From: Pseudomonadota bacterium
Lineage (GTDB): Bacteria; Pseudomonadota; Gammaproteobacteria; Competibacterales; Competibacteraceae
Assembly (NCBI GenBank): GCA_022709365.1
Contig: JAKLIY010000012.1
Span: 42,517-106,516, forward strand
Direction of reading: 5' to 3'
Length of the DNA stretch: 64,000 nt
The notes beneath the pieces were generated by a model. The model was not told where the DNA came from. It did not search any database and saw only the letters and a program-made list of their open reading frames with translations. The position numbers were made by a program, and so were the translations under genes. This document shows positions 45,901-57,714 of this stretch, piece after piece; the first letter of the stretch is position 1, and every line of letters begins with the position of its first letter.

Positions 45901-46076
45901 CGTGCGGCGACGTATTCAGGGTCAGGGAGGTTCACGTTGAGACTTCCTTCCCATCTTGCGATGGAAGGTAGAGAGGAGAGAATCAATAATGATGACGCGA
46001 TTTTAACCGGTTTAAGGGGTCATGGTCATGGTAAAACGACATCCTCACCTCCAGCTCTACTCCATCAGGCCTGCTC

Positions 46077-47282
46077 ATGGTTCCATCCGTTGATCTGCTC
46101 AAGACCCTGCCTGCCCCTGACCCCGCTGCTGCTGCACACAGCGCCCAGGTACTCGATCATATCCGCACCGAAATCGCTGCAACGGGCGGCGCCATTTCCT
46201 TCGCTCGCTTTATGCATTTGGCGCTGTACGCGCCCGGTTTGGGTTATTACTGCGCTGGAACCCGCAAATTCGGTTCCGGCGGCGATTTCATCACCGCGCC
46301 GGAACTCTCGCCGCTGTTCTCACGCTGTCTGGCCCGCCAGTGTCAGGATATTCTGCAAGCGCTCGGCGGTGGCGCTATCGTGGAACTCGGTGCCGGGACC
46401 GGGATCATGGCGGCTGACCTTCTCCAGGAATTGCAGACGTTGAATGCACTGCCGGAGCAGTACGCTATTCTGGAGCTGAGCGGCGAGTTGCGGGAACGTC
46501 AGCGGCAGACGCTGGTTGAACGAATCCCTGAACTTGTGGAGCGGGTGGTCTGGCTGGATGCTTTACCCCAACCGGGTTTTCGCGGCTTGGTCCTCGGTAA
46601 CGAGGTGCTGGATGCCTTGCCGGTCGAGCGGTTCCGCATCACCGCCCAGGGCGTGCGCCGGCTGGTGGTGGTTGCGACGGAAACCGGACTGACCTGCATC
46701 GAGGGCGAGGACGATCCATCAGTGACCGAGGCGGTGGCCCGGATCGAGGCGGACATCGGCTGGCGGTTGCCGGAAGGCTATACTTCCGAGTACGTTCCGC
46801 ACTTGGCGGAATGGCTGGCCGCCCTGGCCGAGCCGCTGGCAGCGGGCGCGCTGCTGTTGATCGATTACGGCTATCCACGGCGGGAGTACTACCATCCTGA
46901 GCGAGCTACCGGGACGTTGCTTTGTCACTATCGCCACCGGGCGCATGAGGATCCGCTGCTGCTGCCTGGCTTGCAGGACATCACCGCCAGCGTTGATTTC
47001 ACGGCCGTGGCCGACGCCGCGCTGGCTGCCGGACTGGAGGTGGCGGGCTACGCCAGGCAGAGTCACTTCCTGTTTGGTTGTGGGTTAATGGAATTGCTGG
47101 CGGAGGACGAGGGGATTTCTAACCCTGCTCATTCAACGCCCTATCTGGAGCAGGCCCGTCAGGTCAAATTGCTGACCCTGCCCGGCGAGATGGGCGACCG
47201 TTTCCAGGCTATCGCCTTGACCCGGAATCTGGAAATTCCGTTACGCGGCTTTGCCTTCCGGGACGAGCGCAGTCGGCTATAG
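46077..47282 (+). CDS. MidA/NDUFAF7-type SAM-dependent methyltransferase
   Basis: A 401-aa cytosolic protein of the DUF185 (SAM-MT, MidA) family. FARFMHLALYAPGLGYY and KFGSGGDFITAPELSPLFS are the family start, and VELGAGTGIMAADLL is the SAM-binding motif I. NEVLDALPVERF is another hallmark. In mitochondria the homologue methylates a complex I arginine; in bacteria the target is unknown. It is followed 34 bp later by a GCS2-type ligase on the same strand. Confidence 0.9.
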   Translation: MVPSVDLLKTLPAPDPAAAAHSAQVLDHIRTEIAATGGAISFARFMHLALYAPGLGYYCAGTRKFGSGGDFITAPELSPLFSRCLARQCQDILQALGGGAIVELGAGTGIMAADLLQELQTLNALPEQYAILELSGELRERQRQTLVERIPELVERVVWLDALPQPGFRGLVLGNEVLDALPVERFRITAQGVRRLVVVATETGLTCIEGEDDPSVTEAVARIEADIGWRLPEGYTSEYVPHLAEWLAALAEPLAAGALLLIDYGYPRREYYHPERATGTLLCHYRHRAHEDPLLLPGLQDITASVDFTAVADAALAAGLEVAGYARQSHFLFGCGLMELLAEDEGISNPAHSTPYLEQARQVKLLTLPGEMGDRFQAIALTRNLEIPLRGFAFRDERSRL

Positions 47283-47316
47283 TTTGCGAGAAATCAGCGA
47301 TCCAGAGAGAGTCGCC

Positions 47317-48753
47317 ATGGGCCAGGAAATTTCCCGCTCAACATTCACTCGCCAGGATTTCCAGCGATTTCAAACCTGCTTGCGTCAGGAAACGACCTTG
47401 CTGACCGAGTGGTTCCGGAAAGGGCGATTCGCGCCAACCGGCGGCATGGGCGGCTTTGAAATCGAGGCTTGGCTGGTGGATCGCCGGGGAATGCCCGCGC
47501 CCTTGAATCAACGCTTTCTGGAACGGATGGCAAACCCGTTGGTCGTGCCGGAACTGAGCGTGTTCAACATCGAATTGAATACGCCGCCCTTGCCGTTGTG
47601 CGGTGACGTACTGCGGCGGATGCACGCCAATCTGGACAGCCTTTGGCGAGACTGTCAGCAGGCGGCGGCTGAACTGGACGCGACCGTGACGTTGATCGGG
47701 ATTCTGCCGACCCTGCGTGATCAGGATCTCATCCCGGAAAACATGTCCAGCCAGCAACGCTACCAGGCCATCAACGACCAGATTCTGCAACGGCGACGCG
47801 GCCAGCCAATGGAACTGATCATTCACGGGACGGAAACCCTGCGCTTGACCCATCAGGATGTGATGCTGGAAGCGGCAACGACCTCGTTTCAGACCCATTT
47901 GCAGGTGACGGTGAATCAGGCACCGGCATTTTTCAATGCGGCCTTATTGTTGTCCGCGCCGATGGTCGCCGTCGCCGCCAATTCGTCGTTACTGTTCGGC
48001 AAAACGCTGTGGGAAGAAACCCGCATTCCGCTGTTTGAGCAGGGCGTGGCGCTACGGGGTGGTGAGCGCGCCGATGATCCGACTTGCCAGCGGGTGACGT
48101 TCGGCAGTGGTTATATCCGGGAATCGCTGCTGGAACTGTTCACCGAAAATCTGACGCGCTATCCGCCCTTGTTGCCAGTCGATCTGAGCGGAGAATCCGC
48201 CGAACGGTTGCCGCATTTGCGCCTGCATAACGGCACCATCTGGCGCTGGAACCGGCCCTTGCTGGGCTTCGAAGCCGATGGGACGCCACACCTGCGCATC
48301 GAACATCGGGTCATGCCTGCCGGCCCCAGTATTCCCGACACCATCGCCAACGCCGCGTTTTATTACGGACTGATTCATGGTCTGGCGCGAGCGTTGCCAT
48401 CCCCCAGCGCGGTGCTGGACTTCACACAATGCCGGGCTAATTTCTACGCCGCGGCGCGGGATGGGTTGCGGGCGGAAGTGGTCTGGTTGAATGGACGGCG
48501 CTGGCCGTTGCAGCAACTGGTGCTGGACGAGTTGCTGCCGCTGGCGCGCCGGGGACTGCAAGCCTTGGCGATGGACGCAGCGGATGTGACCGACTATTTG
48601 GACATCATTACCGCACGAGTGGTAAGCGGCCGTACTGGCGCTGATTGGCAACGGCGCTTTGCCCGCCGCCACGTTCCCGATTGGGCGGCGTTGACTTTGG
48701 CCTATCAGGTACGGCAGCAAGGTGGGACGCCAGTGCATGAATGGGCGGTTTAA
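47317..48753 (+). CDS. glutamate-cysteine ligase family 2 (GCS2) protein
   Basis: A 478-aa carboxylate-amine ligase. FEIEAWLVDRRG and LSVFNIELNTPP are the metal/ATP-binding Glu-rich segments of GCS2 (PF04107). VTLIGILPT and TSFQTHLQVTVNQ are further signatures, and VMPAGPSIPDTIANAAFYYG lies in the C-terminal half. A GAGAGAG ribosome site precedes ATG 47317. It may make gamma-glutamyl peptides; whether it is a true glutathione enzyme cannot be told, since many relatives of this size are uncharacterised. Confidence 0.8.
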   Translation: MGQEISRSTFTRQDFQRFQTCLRQETTLLTEWFRKGRFAPTGGMGGFEIEAWLVDRRGMPAPLNQRFLERMANPLVVPELSVFNIELNTPPLPLCGDVLRRMHANLDSLWRDCQQAAAELDATVTLIGILPTLRDQDLIPENMSSQQRYQAINDQILQRRRGQPMELIIHGTETLRLTHQDVMLEAATTSFQTHLQVTVNQAPAFFNAALLLSAPMVAVAANSSLLFGKTLWEETRIPLFEQGVALRGGERADDPTCQRVTFGSGYIRESLLELFTENLTRYPPLLPVDLSGESAERLPHLRLHNGTIWRWNRPLLGFEADGTPHLRIEHRVMPAGPSIPDTIANAAFYYGLIHGLARALPSPSAVLDFTQCRANFYAAARDGLRAEVVWLNGRRWPLQQLVLDELLPLARRGLQALAMDAADVTDYLDIITARVVSGRTGADWQRRFARRHVPDWAALTLAYQVRQQGGTPVHEWAV

Positions 48754-48833
48754 GGCGATTTGTAACCGTTCAGACCTTTACATTGAGCAAACTTTGGCGA
48801 CGATTCGCGCCGATCAACCCTTGGGGAATTTCC

Positions 48834-49628
48834 ATGAGCCGTATCACCCTGACCCCGGAATTGCAGGACGACTATCAACGCCGCTTTACCGCCTGTGTGA
48901 TCCGTCAAGAACGGGCGATCGAGGTGGAATCGCTGGTCGATGCGATCTGGGCCGAGCGTAACCGCTATAAAAAGGTAGGCGAGCCGTTGAATATCCCCTG
49001 GTTCGTGGTGGCGGCGCTGCATCAGGCCGATGTCGGCGGTGATTTTACTGTGCATCTGCATAACGGCGATCCGCTGACTGGGCGCACTCAGCATCTTCCC
49101 GATGGCCGTCCGGCAGCAGGCGAACCGCCCTTTCACTGGGAAGACAGCGCCATTGACGCCCTGCAACTGCGCCATTTCGATGTGTGGACGGACTGGAGCA
49201 TTGCCGGAACGCTGTTCTTGCTGGAGGGGCACAACGGCTGGGGCTACCGGCTGCATCATCCCGAGGTCCCTTCGCCTTATTTGTGGAATGCTTCAACGTA
49301 CTACACCCAGGGCAAATATGTTGCGGACGACACCTGGAGCGAGACCGGCGTGGCGCAACGCTGTGGAGTGGCCGTCCTGCTCCGACGGCTGGCGGAACGC
49401 GGCCTGATCAAGTTCGCCATCACGGGAGAACCATTGGCAGGGCCGCTGCTGCGTTATGATGAAACCGCAATTTCACCTTGGACGGAGGCGCTGCAACGAT
49501 TTCTGAATACCTTGCCGGGAATTTATGTCAGGGTGGACGGGCGGGCTGGACCCCGGACTTCGGCAGCATTTCGCCAGTTCGCCGGGGTTTATCTACCCAG
49601 CGATCCGCGTGATTCCATGCCGGATTGA
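48834..49628 (+). CDS. lysozyme-family (COG5526-like) peptidoglycan hydrolase
   Basis: A 264-aa protein of the conserved lysozyme-like family. [39 protein letters not shown] and [21 protein letters not shown] are its typical segments. In place of the usual catalytic Glu-like position an Asp (HQADVGG) is seen, which may matter for activity. The C-terminal 60 residues ([22 protein letters not shown]) look like a peptidoglycan-binding unit. No signal peptide is visible. A GGGGAA ribosome site precedes ATG 48834. Confidence 0.75.
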   Translation: MSRITLTPELQDDYQRRFTACVIRQERAIEVESLVDAIWAERNRYKKVGEPLNIPWFVVAALHQADVGGDFTVHLHNGDPLTGRTQHLPDGRPAAGEPPFHWEDSAIDALQLRHFDVWTDWSIAGTLFLLEGHNGWGYRLHHPEVPSPYLWNASTYYTQGKYVADDTWSETGVAQRCGVAVLLRRLAERGLIKFAITGEPLAGPLLRYDETAISPWTEALQRFLNTLPGIYVRVDGRAGPRTSAAFRQFAGVYLPSDPRDSMPD

Positions 49629-49731
49629 AGGAATCACGACTCAGCCTGCAACGCCAGTGGCCCGGAACCTTCAGGGTTCGGCAAGCGACTCATACACATC
49701 CCTTCTGCCGCCTAACGTCCGGGAAACCGCC

Positions 49732-51600
<1,869 letters not shown>

Positions 51601-51701
51601 TGACGCCGATTGCGGGATAATTTTTTAACACCCTGCTGGAAATCTACCATAATGACAAGGATCGTCATTCCCTGTTCAACCCTTGGAGAGAGCGCATTGC
51701 C

Positions 51702-52463
51702 ATGACTATTCATTTGTACTTTTCATTGATCCCCGAAGCCTTGATCGCCTCCATGCTGCCGCCGGAGCAGTTCGGCCAGTACTACGCCACCGGCCACAAA
51801 TACAAGTCCAAGGGGCAGGCGATCTTTTTCGAAGTTGATCCTTCGTTTCGGCACGAGTTCTTCAACCTGGAAGAAGGCATTGCCCGTTGTACGCCGCATC
51901 CTGACGGTTCACCGAAAAATTCCGTCTACATCTCGGTGTACCGGGTGCTCGAACATATCCCGGTCAGTGCACTCGGCAAGCTGTACCTGAGTACCGCCTA
52001 CGGCCATACCCTCGGCCTGAGCCGCAGCGACTCTGCGCCGCCGCCCGCTTCCGGCCTGCACATGTACCAGGATCTGTCACCGGTCAACAGTCTGGTGGTC
52101 AGCACCCTCGGCCCAGCCGACTATTATCACGGCGTCACCAGCCAACCGGCCAAATTTATTCGCTTCCCGGGTTTGTGCTTTGTCGAGTTGGGGCTGGGCG
52201 CGCTGGCGTCCGACCCCGAAAACGGCCCGGTCGGCGACCTGCCTTACTCGTTCATGCACCACCTGCGCGAAGCGCTGTTGTTCCTGGGTGGCGACAAGAC
52301 GAGTAAATTAGTTCATCGAGTCCACTCTCTGGAATTCCCCTATCGGATGGTCAAGAGCGGGTTCTACATGGGCAACGGCCCCGATCTGGCGTTTTACCCC
52401 ATGCCCACCCACGAAGTGCTGCGCCGCGAATACAATAGCTGGTGGCGTTCCGCCAATCTGTAA
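51702..52463 (+). CDS. conserved-looking hypothetical protein
   Basis: A 253-aa soluble protein with no signal peptide or membrane segment. The product begins MTIHLYFSLIPEALIASMLP and is rich in aromatic residues, with FRHEFFNLEEG and RFPGLCFVELGLGAL among striking segments. I recognise no family. It has its own terminator right after the stop, so it is a single-gene unit. A GGAGAGAG ribosome site lies before the ATG. Codon use looks like the host's. Confidence 0.75.
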   Translation: MTIHLYFSLIPEALIASMLPPEQFGQYYATGHKYKSKGQAIFFEVDPSFRHEFFNLEEGIARCTPHPDGSPKNSVYISVYRVLEHIPVSALGKLYLSTAYGHTLGLSRSDSAPPPASGLHMYQDLSPVNSLVVSTLGPADYYHGVTSQPAKFIRFPGLCFVELGLGALASDPENGPVGDLPYSFMHHLREALLFLGGDKTSKLVHRVHSLEFPYRMVKSGFYMGNGPDLAFYPMPTHEVLRREYNSWWRSANL

Positions 52464-52478
52464 GGCAGGTAGCGAGGA

Positions 52479-52515
52479 GGTAGCGAGTGGAGTTCACGGC
52501 TCGCTACCCGCTTTT
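52479..52515 (+). terminator. rho-independent terminator of the hypothetical gene
   Basis: GGTAGCGAG and CTCGCTACC (9-bp perfect stem, 12-nt loop) followed by CGCTTTTT. It fills the gap between the convergent genes ending at 52463 and 52516. Confidence 0.85.
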
Positions 52516-55017
52516 TCACACCGTCATCTCGGCCAGCGGTCGCGGTCTGCCGATCCCGTACCCCTGCGCGTAATTCACCCCGATCGTGCGCAGCTTGTCC
52601 AGAATCTGATCGTTTTCCACGAATTCAGCAATGGTCTCCATCCCCATGACATGCCCGACTTCGTTGATGGAACTGACCATCGCCAGCGAGACCGGATCGC
52701 TGGCGATATCCTCGACAAATATGCCGTCGATCTTGAGAAAATCCACCGGCAGTTTCTTCAGATAAGCGAATGAGGAAAAACCGCTGCCGAAATCATCGAG
52801 TGCGAAACGACAACCAATATCCTTGAGTGTGTGAATGAAATGTAAAGCGTTGGGAAAATGGGCGATGGCGGCGGTTTCGGTGATTTCGAAGCAGAGCTTG
52901 TGATTGAGCGGCGACGGAGCTGCCAGCCGCTTCACCATATAATCCAGCAGATGCTCGTCGCTGAGCGAATGACCGGACAGGTTGATGGTGCAGAGCGATA
53001 GACCGTCAAGGTGACCAGGATTGCTGGACAGCCAGTCCAGCGCCGTGCCAACCACCCATCGATCCAGTTTGCTCGCCAGATGATAGCGTTCGGCAGCGGG
53101 CAGGAATGCGCCGGGCAGGACGATCTGGCCGGATTCGTCCTGCATGCGTAGCAGCAGTTCGTAATGATGGCCGCCTGCCGGACTCTGAATGGGTGCAATG
53201 GTCTGGAAGACCAGTTGGAAGCGGTTGTCTTCCAGAGCCTGGTTAATACGGGCCACCCAGCGCATTTCACCTTGGCGGCGGGCCAGTTCCAGGTCGTTAT
53301 CGGTGTACAGATGGACGCGGTTGCGACCGGCGTCCTTGGCGGCGTAACAGGCGCTGTCCGCTGCGCTGAGGACGCCGGCGCAGCTTTCGCTATGGGCGTC
53401 GATCGCCACCACACCGATGCTGACGCCGACCCGGAAGATTTTGTCGCCCCAGCTAAAGCGGAAGTCGCTGATAGCGTTGCATAGTCCGTTAGCGACCCGC
53501 ATGGCGTCATGTAATGAGCAATTTTCCATCAGTACCCCGAACTCGTCGCCGCCCAGTCGCGCCAGCATGTCCTGTCGGCGCACCCGCGCTTGCAGAATGC
53601 GCGACAACTCACGCAGCAGGACATCGCCAGCGATGTGTCCGCAGGTGTCGTTGATGACCTTGAACTGATCCAGATCCAGGTAGAACAGGACATGCTCGGT
53701 TTTTAGCTCACGGGCGCTATCCAGGGCTTGCTGAAGGTGGATCTCAAATGCTCGCCGGTTGGCCAATTCAGTCAGCGAGTCATGACTGGCCTGATAGGTG
53801 AGTTGCTCGGCGAGTTGCTGTGCTTCGGTGTAGTCCAGCCACGAGCCGACCAGTTCCATGGGTCGGCCATCCGCGTCGCAAATCAGACGAACTGTGTCCC
53901 GAATCCAACGCCACTGGCCGTTCTGATGCCGCATCCGATACTCGCGGCTTATTGATGAGCGTCCCTCTCCCAGATCTGGACTCAACTCCAGGCGCGACCA
54001 GTCGTCAGGATGGATCAGGCGTTCAAAAAACCGCTGATCGGCGAGCAGTTCTTCCGCACGATAACCGAGCAGGTCCCATACGTTAGCGCTGATGAAATTG
54101 ATCGGCATCCCTGAACCGGGATGGCGCGAATAGATGACCGCAGGGCTGGCGCTCACCACATGCTCAAGCCGGGCGCTAGCGCGGCGCAGCGCTTCCTCAG
54201 CGCGCCGGCGCTCCGTGATGTCATGCGCCACCATATGGCTGCCGGCATAACGCGATGTTGGGTTGTGTTCTTCACTGATGGCTAACGCGATGATTTCTAC
54301 AATGACCAGCGACGCTAGGCGTGGATAGTAGCGGCGGAAGTCGGCGTCGCGCGTCAGGCACAATTCTGCTGACAGGGATTTCACTGGACGGTCGGCGAGC
54401 GCCGCCAGTAATTGCTTGGCCTTTTCCCGGTCCAGCGGCGTGACCAACTCCAGCAGAGATTGCCCTACCAACGCTTCAGGTTCGAAACCGAGCAGGGTTT
54501 TGACGCGATGGTTGAGGTAAGTGAACCGGCCTGCTGCGTCCAGGACCATGATGAGATCGGGAGAATGATTGACGATGAAGCGATGCAGACGTTCAGAGGT
54601 TTCCAGACGCTGGGTCATCGTCTGGTTGGTTCGCTCCAGCCGCAGCTTGTGGGTCGCGTTGGCGACGCTGCTCAGCAGTTCCTCAGGGCCGAAGGGCTTG
54701 CGTAGAAAATCGATGGCCCCCCGGCGCATGGCAGCGGTTGCTTCGACCACTGAGGTCGTACCGCTCATCACGATAATTGCCAGATCCAGGTTATGCGCGT
54801 TTACGAAATCCAGCACCTCGGCGCCCCCTACGCCGGGCATCGCTAAATCCAGCAGCAGCAGGTCGTAGCGGGCTTCAGTCAGATACGTCAAGGCCTGCGG
54901 GCCGTTGGCGGCGACAGTAACCTGATAGCCCTGCGTCCTGAGCAGTTGCTCAAGGCTTGCCAGGAGACCCACATTATCATCCACCACCAGCACTGAGAAT
55001 GAAGTTTGTTCCTCCAT
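52516..55017 (-). CDS. response regulator with PAS-PAS-GGDEF-EAL output
   Basis: An 833-aa cytoplasmic protein for cyclic di-GMP turnover under phosphorelay control. A receiver (VLVVDDNVGLL, LLLLDLAMPGVGG, LRKPFGPEE) fills residues 5-125. Two PAS domains lie near 145-265 and 285-405. GGDEF is intact at 489-493 with an RRQD inhibitory site five residues before. The EAL domain has YELLLR in place of EAL, a common active variant, and DDFGSGFSS. Probably bifunctional. The neighbouring HDOD-kinase gene, upstream on the same strand, could supply its phosphoryl group. Confidence 0.92.
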   Translation of the reverse strand: MEEQTSFSVLVVDDNVGLLASLEQLLRTQGYQVTVAANGPQALTYLTEARYDLLLLDLAMPGVGGAEVLDFVNAHNLDLAIIVMSGTTSVVEATAAMRRGAIDFLRKPFGPEELLSSVANATHKLRLERTNQTMTQRLETSERLHRFIVNHSPDLIMVLDAAGRFTYLNHRVKTLLGFEPEALVGQSLLELVTPLDREKAKQLLAALADRPVKSLSAELCLTRDADFRRYYPRLASLVIVEIIALAISEEHNPTSRYAGSHMVAHDITERRRAEEALRRASARLEHVVSASPAVIYSRHPGSGMPINFISANVWDLLGYRAEELLADQRFFERLIHPDDWSRLELSPDLGEGRSSISREYRMRHQNGQWRWIRDTVRLICDADGRPMELVGSWLDYTEAQQLAEQLTYQASHDSLTELANRRAFEIHLQQALDSARELKTEHVLFYLDLDQFKVINDTCGHIAGDVLLRELSRILQARVRRQDMLARLGGDEFGVLMENCSLHDAMRVANGLCNAISDFRFSWGDKIFRVGVSIGVVAIDAHSESCAGVLSAADSACYAAKDAGRNRVHLYTDNDLELARRQGEMRWVARINQALEDNRFQLVFQTIAPIQSPAGGHHYELLLRMQDESGQIVLPGAFLPAAERYHLASKLDRWVVGTALDWLSSNPGHLDGLSLCTINLSGHSLSDEHLLDYMVKRLAAPSPLNHKLCFEITETAAIAHFPNALHFIHTLKDIGCRFALDDFGSGFSSFAYLKKLPVDFLKIDGIFVEDIASDPVSLAMVSSINEVGHVMGMETIAEFVENDQILDKLRTIGVNYAQGYGIGRPRPLAEMTV

Positions 55018-55201
55018 CTCTATCTCCCCTCATCCACATGATTTTTGTAGCTTAGCGCATCCCGGTTTGTAAGGCTGTGTACTATGATCAGCTGTCATTG
55101 ATAAAATCAATAATAAACCTTTTCCCAAATCAGCATCCCGAAATGCTCTCCTGAGCTAACATCAAGTCCCCCTTCAGGACTCCAAAAATTCCCCGTCGAT
55201 C

Positions 55202-57283
55202 TTAATGGGCGTTGCCCAGGGATACTGTGTGTGGCAGCAACGCCAGAAACACCGCGCCGCCACCTGGATTAGGACGATAACCCACCTGACCGTCCAGTGC
55301 CTCGACGAGATTTTTGACGATGGACAATCCCAGGCCGGCATGTTCTTCACCCTTAGCGGTCGCCACCGGCTGGAACAGTTGCGTCAGCAACGCCTCGGGC
55401 AGACCCGGACCATTGTCGGCCACGGCAATTTCCAGATAACGGCACCCATGCAGATTGATACCGTCCTGCGTAGTCACGGTGATACAACCGCCCTCCTTCA
55501 ATACTTCGGCGGCGTTGCGCACCAAGTTCAGCAGAATTTGCCGAAGAGCATCGCGGCCCCGCGTCAGTGGCGCCAGCCCCTCCGCAAGCTGCAGATGCAG
55601 ATGGAGGCCGCGTGGCCGACAGAGCGCTTCATCCAGCACCCGCGCCAAATCGCGAATTGTCCGGTTCAGATCGAAGCCGGATTCTTCCACCGACTCATCC
55701 GCTTCAGTGAGACGCAGCAGGATGCGGCTGGCCCGTTCCATTTCTTCCCGCAAAGCCCGCAGTTCCTCAGTGGCCGGTTCCCCCAGCCGGGTGGACAGCA
55801 GATACAGCGAGTTGCGAACGATGGTCAGCGGATTGGAAATTTCATGGATCGCTGCCCGCAAGCGCTGCCGTTCCAGCAGTTCGTGGTCTTCCTGGACACG
55901 GCGCTGAAGAATTTCCCGTTGCTCCTGCGCAGCCAACGCCGTCGCTGCTGCCGTCGCGAACCGTTTCCATAACCGCTCCCGATTCAGCAGGCGCGGCAGT
56001 TGGGCGCGTGAAGCGCCGGCGACCAATACCCCCAGCAAGCGCTCACCTGCATAGAGCGGCAGGCACCAGATGCCTTCACAATCCCACTGTCGGGCCAACT
56101 GCCGGTCAATGACGCCGGGGGGGATTGCCGGTTCCAGTGAATGACAAATTCGCCGTTGCTGCAATGCTCGTTGCAAGGCATTGGCGGCGCCTTCGGGATT
56201 GATAGTGAATCCGTCCGGCCACTGCGCCGAAGGGCTGCCGCGCAGCGTCCCGGTGAGTGAATCGCAGTGGAAGAAGTCCATCTGGGTCAGATCAGCGAGC
56301 AGGGTTGCGCAACGTATCACGGCTTCGCACAGGGTTAATGGGTCATCGGCGCTGCTCAATTCGCTGCGCACGGCATCGATCAGGGCGATCTCGCCGAGAG
56401 TAGACTCCAGTGGGGCGCGGATCGACTTAGGTTCCGCTTCGGCTTCGGTCGCGGCAATGCCGAGTTCTATCGCCAGTCGTTCGACTTTGTCCGCTATCCC
56501 GGCGCGGACCGATTCCAGGACTCCAGGACTCAACTCCAGCAGGCCGCCGGCTTCGGTCAGGCCGCCTGCTGCGGGTTCGTGGTCTTGGCTGAGGGCATTG
56601 GCGACATGAAGCAGGCGTAGCAGGGGATGTGCGCCGCGCAATTCTCCGGCGTTCAGATGATGGAAACGGATAGCGTCAGCAAACCATACCGGCAACTGCC
56701 AGGTTTCGCTCTGCTCCGCACCCAAAACGCAGTGATCAACGCCAAACAACCGTTGTTCCAGCTCCACCACCTCGCCCGGCGTCCGGGCAACGCGGCCAAG
56801 GGTGTAAATCTCATCGAGAGCTGTGGCGGAGTGGACGCTGATGACCAACTTGCCGAGATCGTGCAATAAGCCGCATAGATAGGCTTCTTCGGGATCGGGA
56901 TAGGCAGTCATTTCCGCCAGTTGCCGGGCGAGGCGGGCGCACCGCAGGGCATGACGCCAGAACAGGTTCAGTGCGGGAGTGGGGAGCAGCGAGCCGGATT
57001 GCTGCATGGCGGTGGTGACTACCAGTGTTCTGAGAGCAGTCGGACCCAGTGCCGTCAGTATGCGCTGCCTGATCGGCATGGCCGATATCGTAGATAAATT
57101 GGACACAGCCAGCAGGCGAGCACTCAAAACTGGATCGCAACTGAACAACTGAATCTGTTTCTGGAAATCAGCGCCCTCCTCGTCCACCGTTTCCAGCAAG
57201 GCATGCATAATTGCGGGTAAAACGGGGAGAACCAGTAGATCGCTACGGTCGAATACCTTCCGGGAAAATGGTGTTTGCTGCAT
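55202..57283 (-). CDS. HDOD-GAF-histidine kinase
   Basis: A 693-aa protein. An HDOD domain fills about residues 15-215 (DPVLSARLLAVSN, CGLLHDLGKLVI with an HD pair, FADAIRFHH). A GAF-like domain follows near 300-460. A HisKA phosphoacceptor is present (AAIHEISNPLTIV, His near 480), then an HATPase_c with LNLVRNAAEVL, VADNGPGLPE and GLGLSIVKNLVE. No membrane segment, so it senses something in the cytosol. It lies 184 bp upstream of the REC-GGDEF-EAL gene on the same strand, a plausible partner. Confidence 0.9.
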   Translation of the reverse strand: MQQTPFSRKVFDRSDLLVLPVLPAIMHALLETVDEEGADFQKQIQLFSCDPVLSARLLAVSNLSTISAMPIRQRILTALGPTALRTLVVTTAMQQSGSLLPTPALNLFWRHALRCARLARQLAEMTAYPDPEEAYLCGLLHDLGKLVISVHSATALDEIYTLGRVARTPGEVVELEQRLFGVDHCVLGAEQSETWQLPVWFADAIRFHHLNAGELRGAHPLLRLLHVANALSQDHEPAAGGLTEAGGLLELSPGVLESVRAGIADKVERLAIELGIAATEAEAEPKSIRAPLESTLGEIALIDAVRSELSSADDPLTLCEAVIRCATLLADLTQMDFFHCDSLTGTLRGSPSAQWPDGFTINPEGAANALQRALQQRRICHSLEPAIPPGVIDRQLARQWDCEGIWCLPLYAGERLLGVLVAGASRAQLPRLLNRERLWKRFATAAATALAAQEQREILQRRVQEDHELLERQRLRAAIHEISNPLTIVRNSLYLLSTRLGEPATEELRALREEMERASRILLRLTEADESVEESGFDLNRTIRDLARVLDEALCRPRGLHLHLQLAEGLAPLTRGRDALRQILLNLVRNAAEVLKEGGCITVTTQDGINLHGCRYLEIAVADNGPGLPEALLTQLFQPVATAKGEEHAGLGLSIVKNLVEALDGQVGYRPNPGGGAVFLALLPHTVSLGNAH

Positions 57284-57426
57284 GGTTGACTTGACGCCTG
57301 ATAGACTCGGCCAGAAGAGCTTGCGTCAAGACTTTTGCAATCGATATGCCTGAAATTTATTGGTTTTTTTAGGAAGTTTGCGTACCAGAATGAACGTTCA
57401 GTTCCTGGGAACGGCGCGACCAGGAT

Positions 57427-57460
57427 AAAAAAAGGCGTTTGTCATTCATAAATGACAAAC
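57427..57460 (-). terminator. rho-independent terminator, minus direction
   Basis: GTTTGTCATT-cata-AATGACAAAC (10-bp perfect stem); on the minus strand T7 follows after GCC. It probably ends read-through from the glycine-zipper lipoprotein gene 255 bp upstream. Confidence 0.8.
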
Positions 57461-57597
57461 ACCCTATGCCGATTGGGTCAAACTGGTCCGCTGGAGTGGG
57501 CGGCTGAGATGATAGGGAAAGAAAACGGAGCGACGAGCAAGGATGGGGACAGTAAATTTGGCGAGCGGAGCGGGTCTTGAATTTCTACGGGTCCATT

Positions 57598-57651
57598 CCC
57601 CGCAGCTTACTGCGTACCACCGTCTGTTAAATACCCCGCAGCTTGCTGCGG
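57598..57651. repeat. two copies of a small palindromic repeat
   Basis: CCCCGCAGCTTACTGCG at 57598-57614 and CCCCGCAGCTTGCTGCGG at 57634-57651, 19 bp apart; each folds into a short hairpin. REP-like. Confidence 0.6.
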
Positions 57652-57714
57652 AGTTATTTATTGTGGGAAGGGCTTCTGCCCGTCAAGCCGGCTCGGCACC
57701 GGCTCCACGGATTT

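Larger units (their letters stand above)
57284..57714. other. non-coding stretch with terminator and small repeats
   Basis: No convincing gene. It contains a terminator at 57427-57460 and two copies of a palindromic CCCCGCAGCTT-CTGCG block at 57598 and 57634. It should also hold the HDOD-kinase promoter, which I cannot define. Confidence 0.5.
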
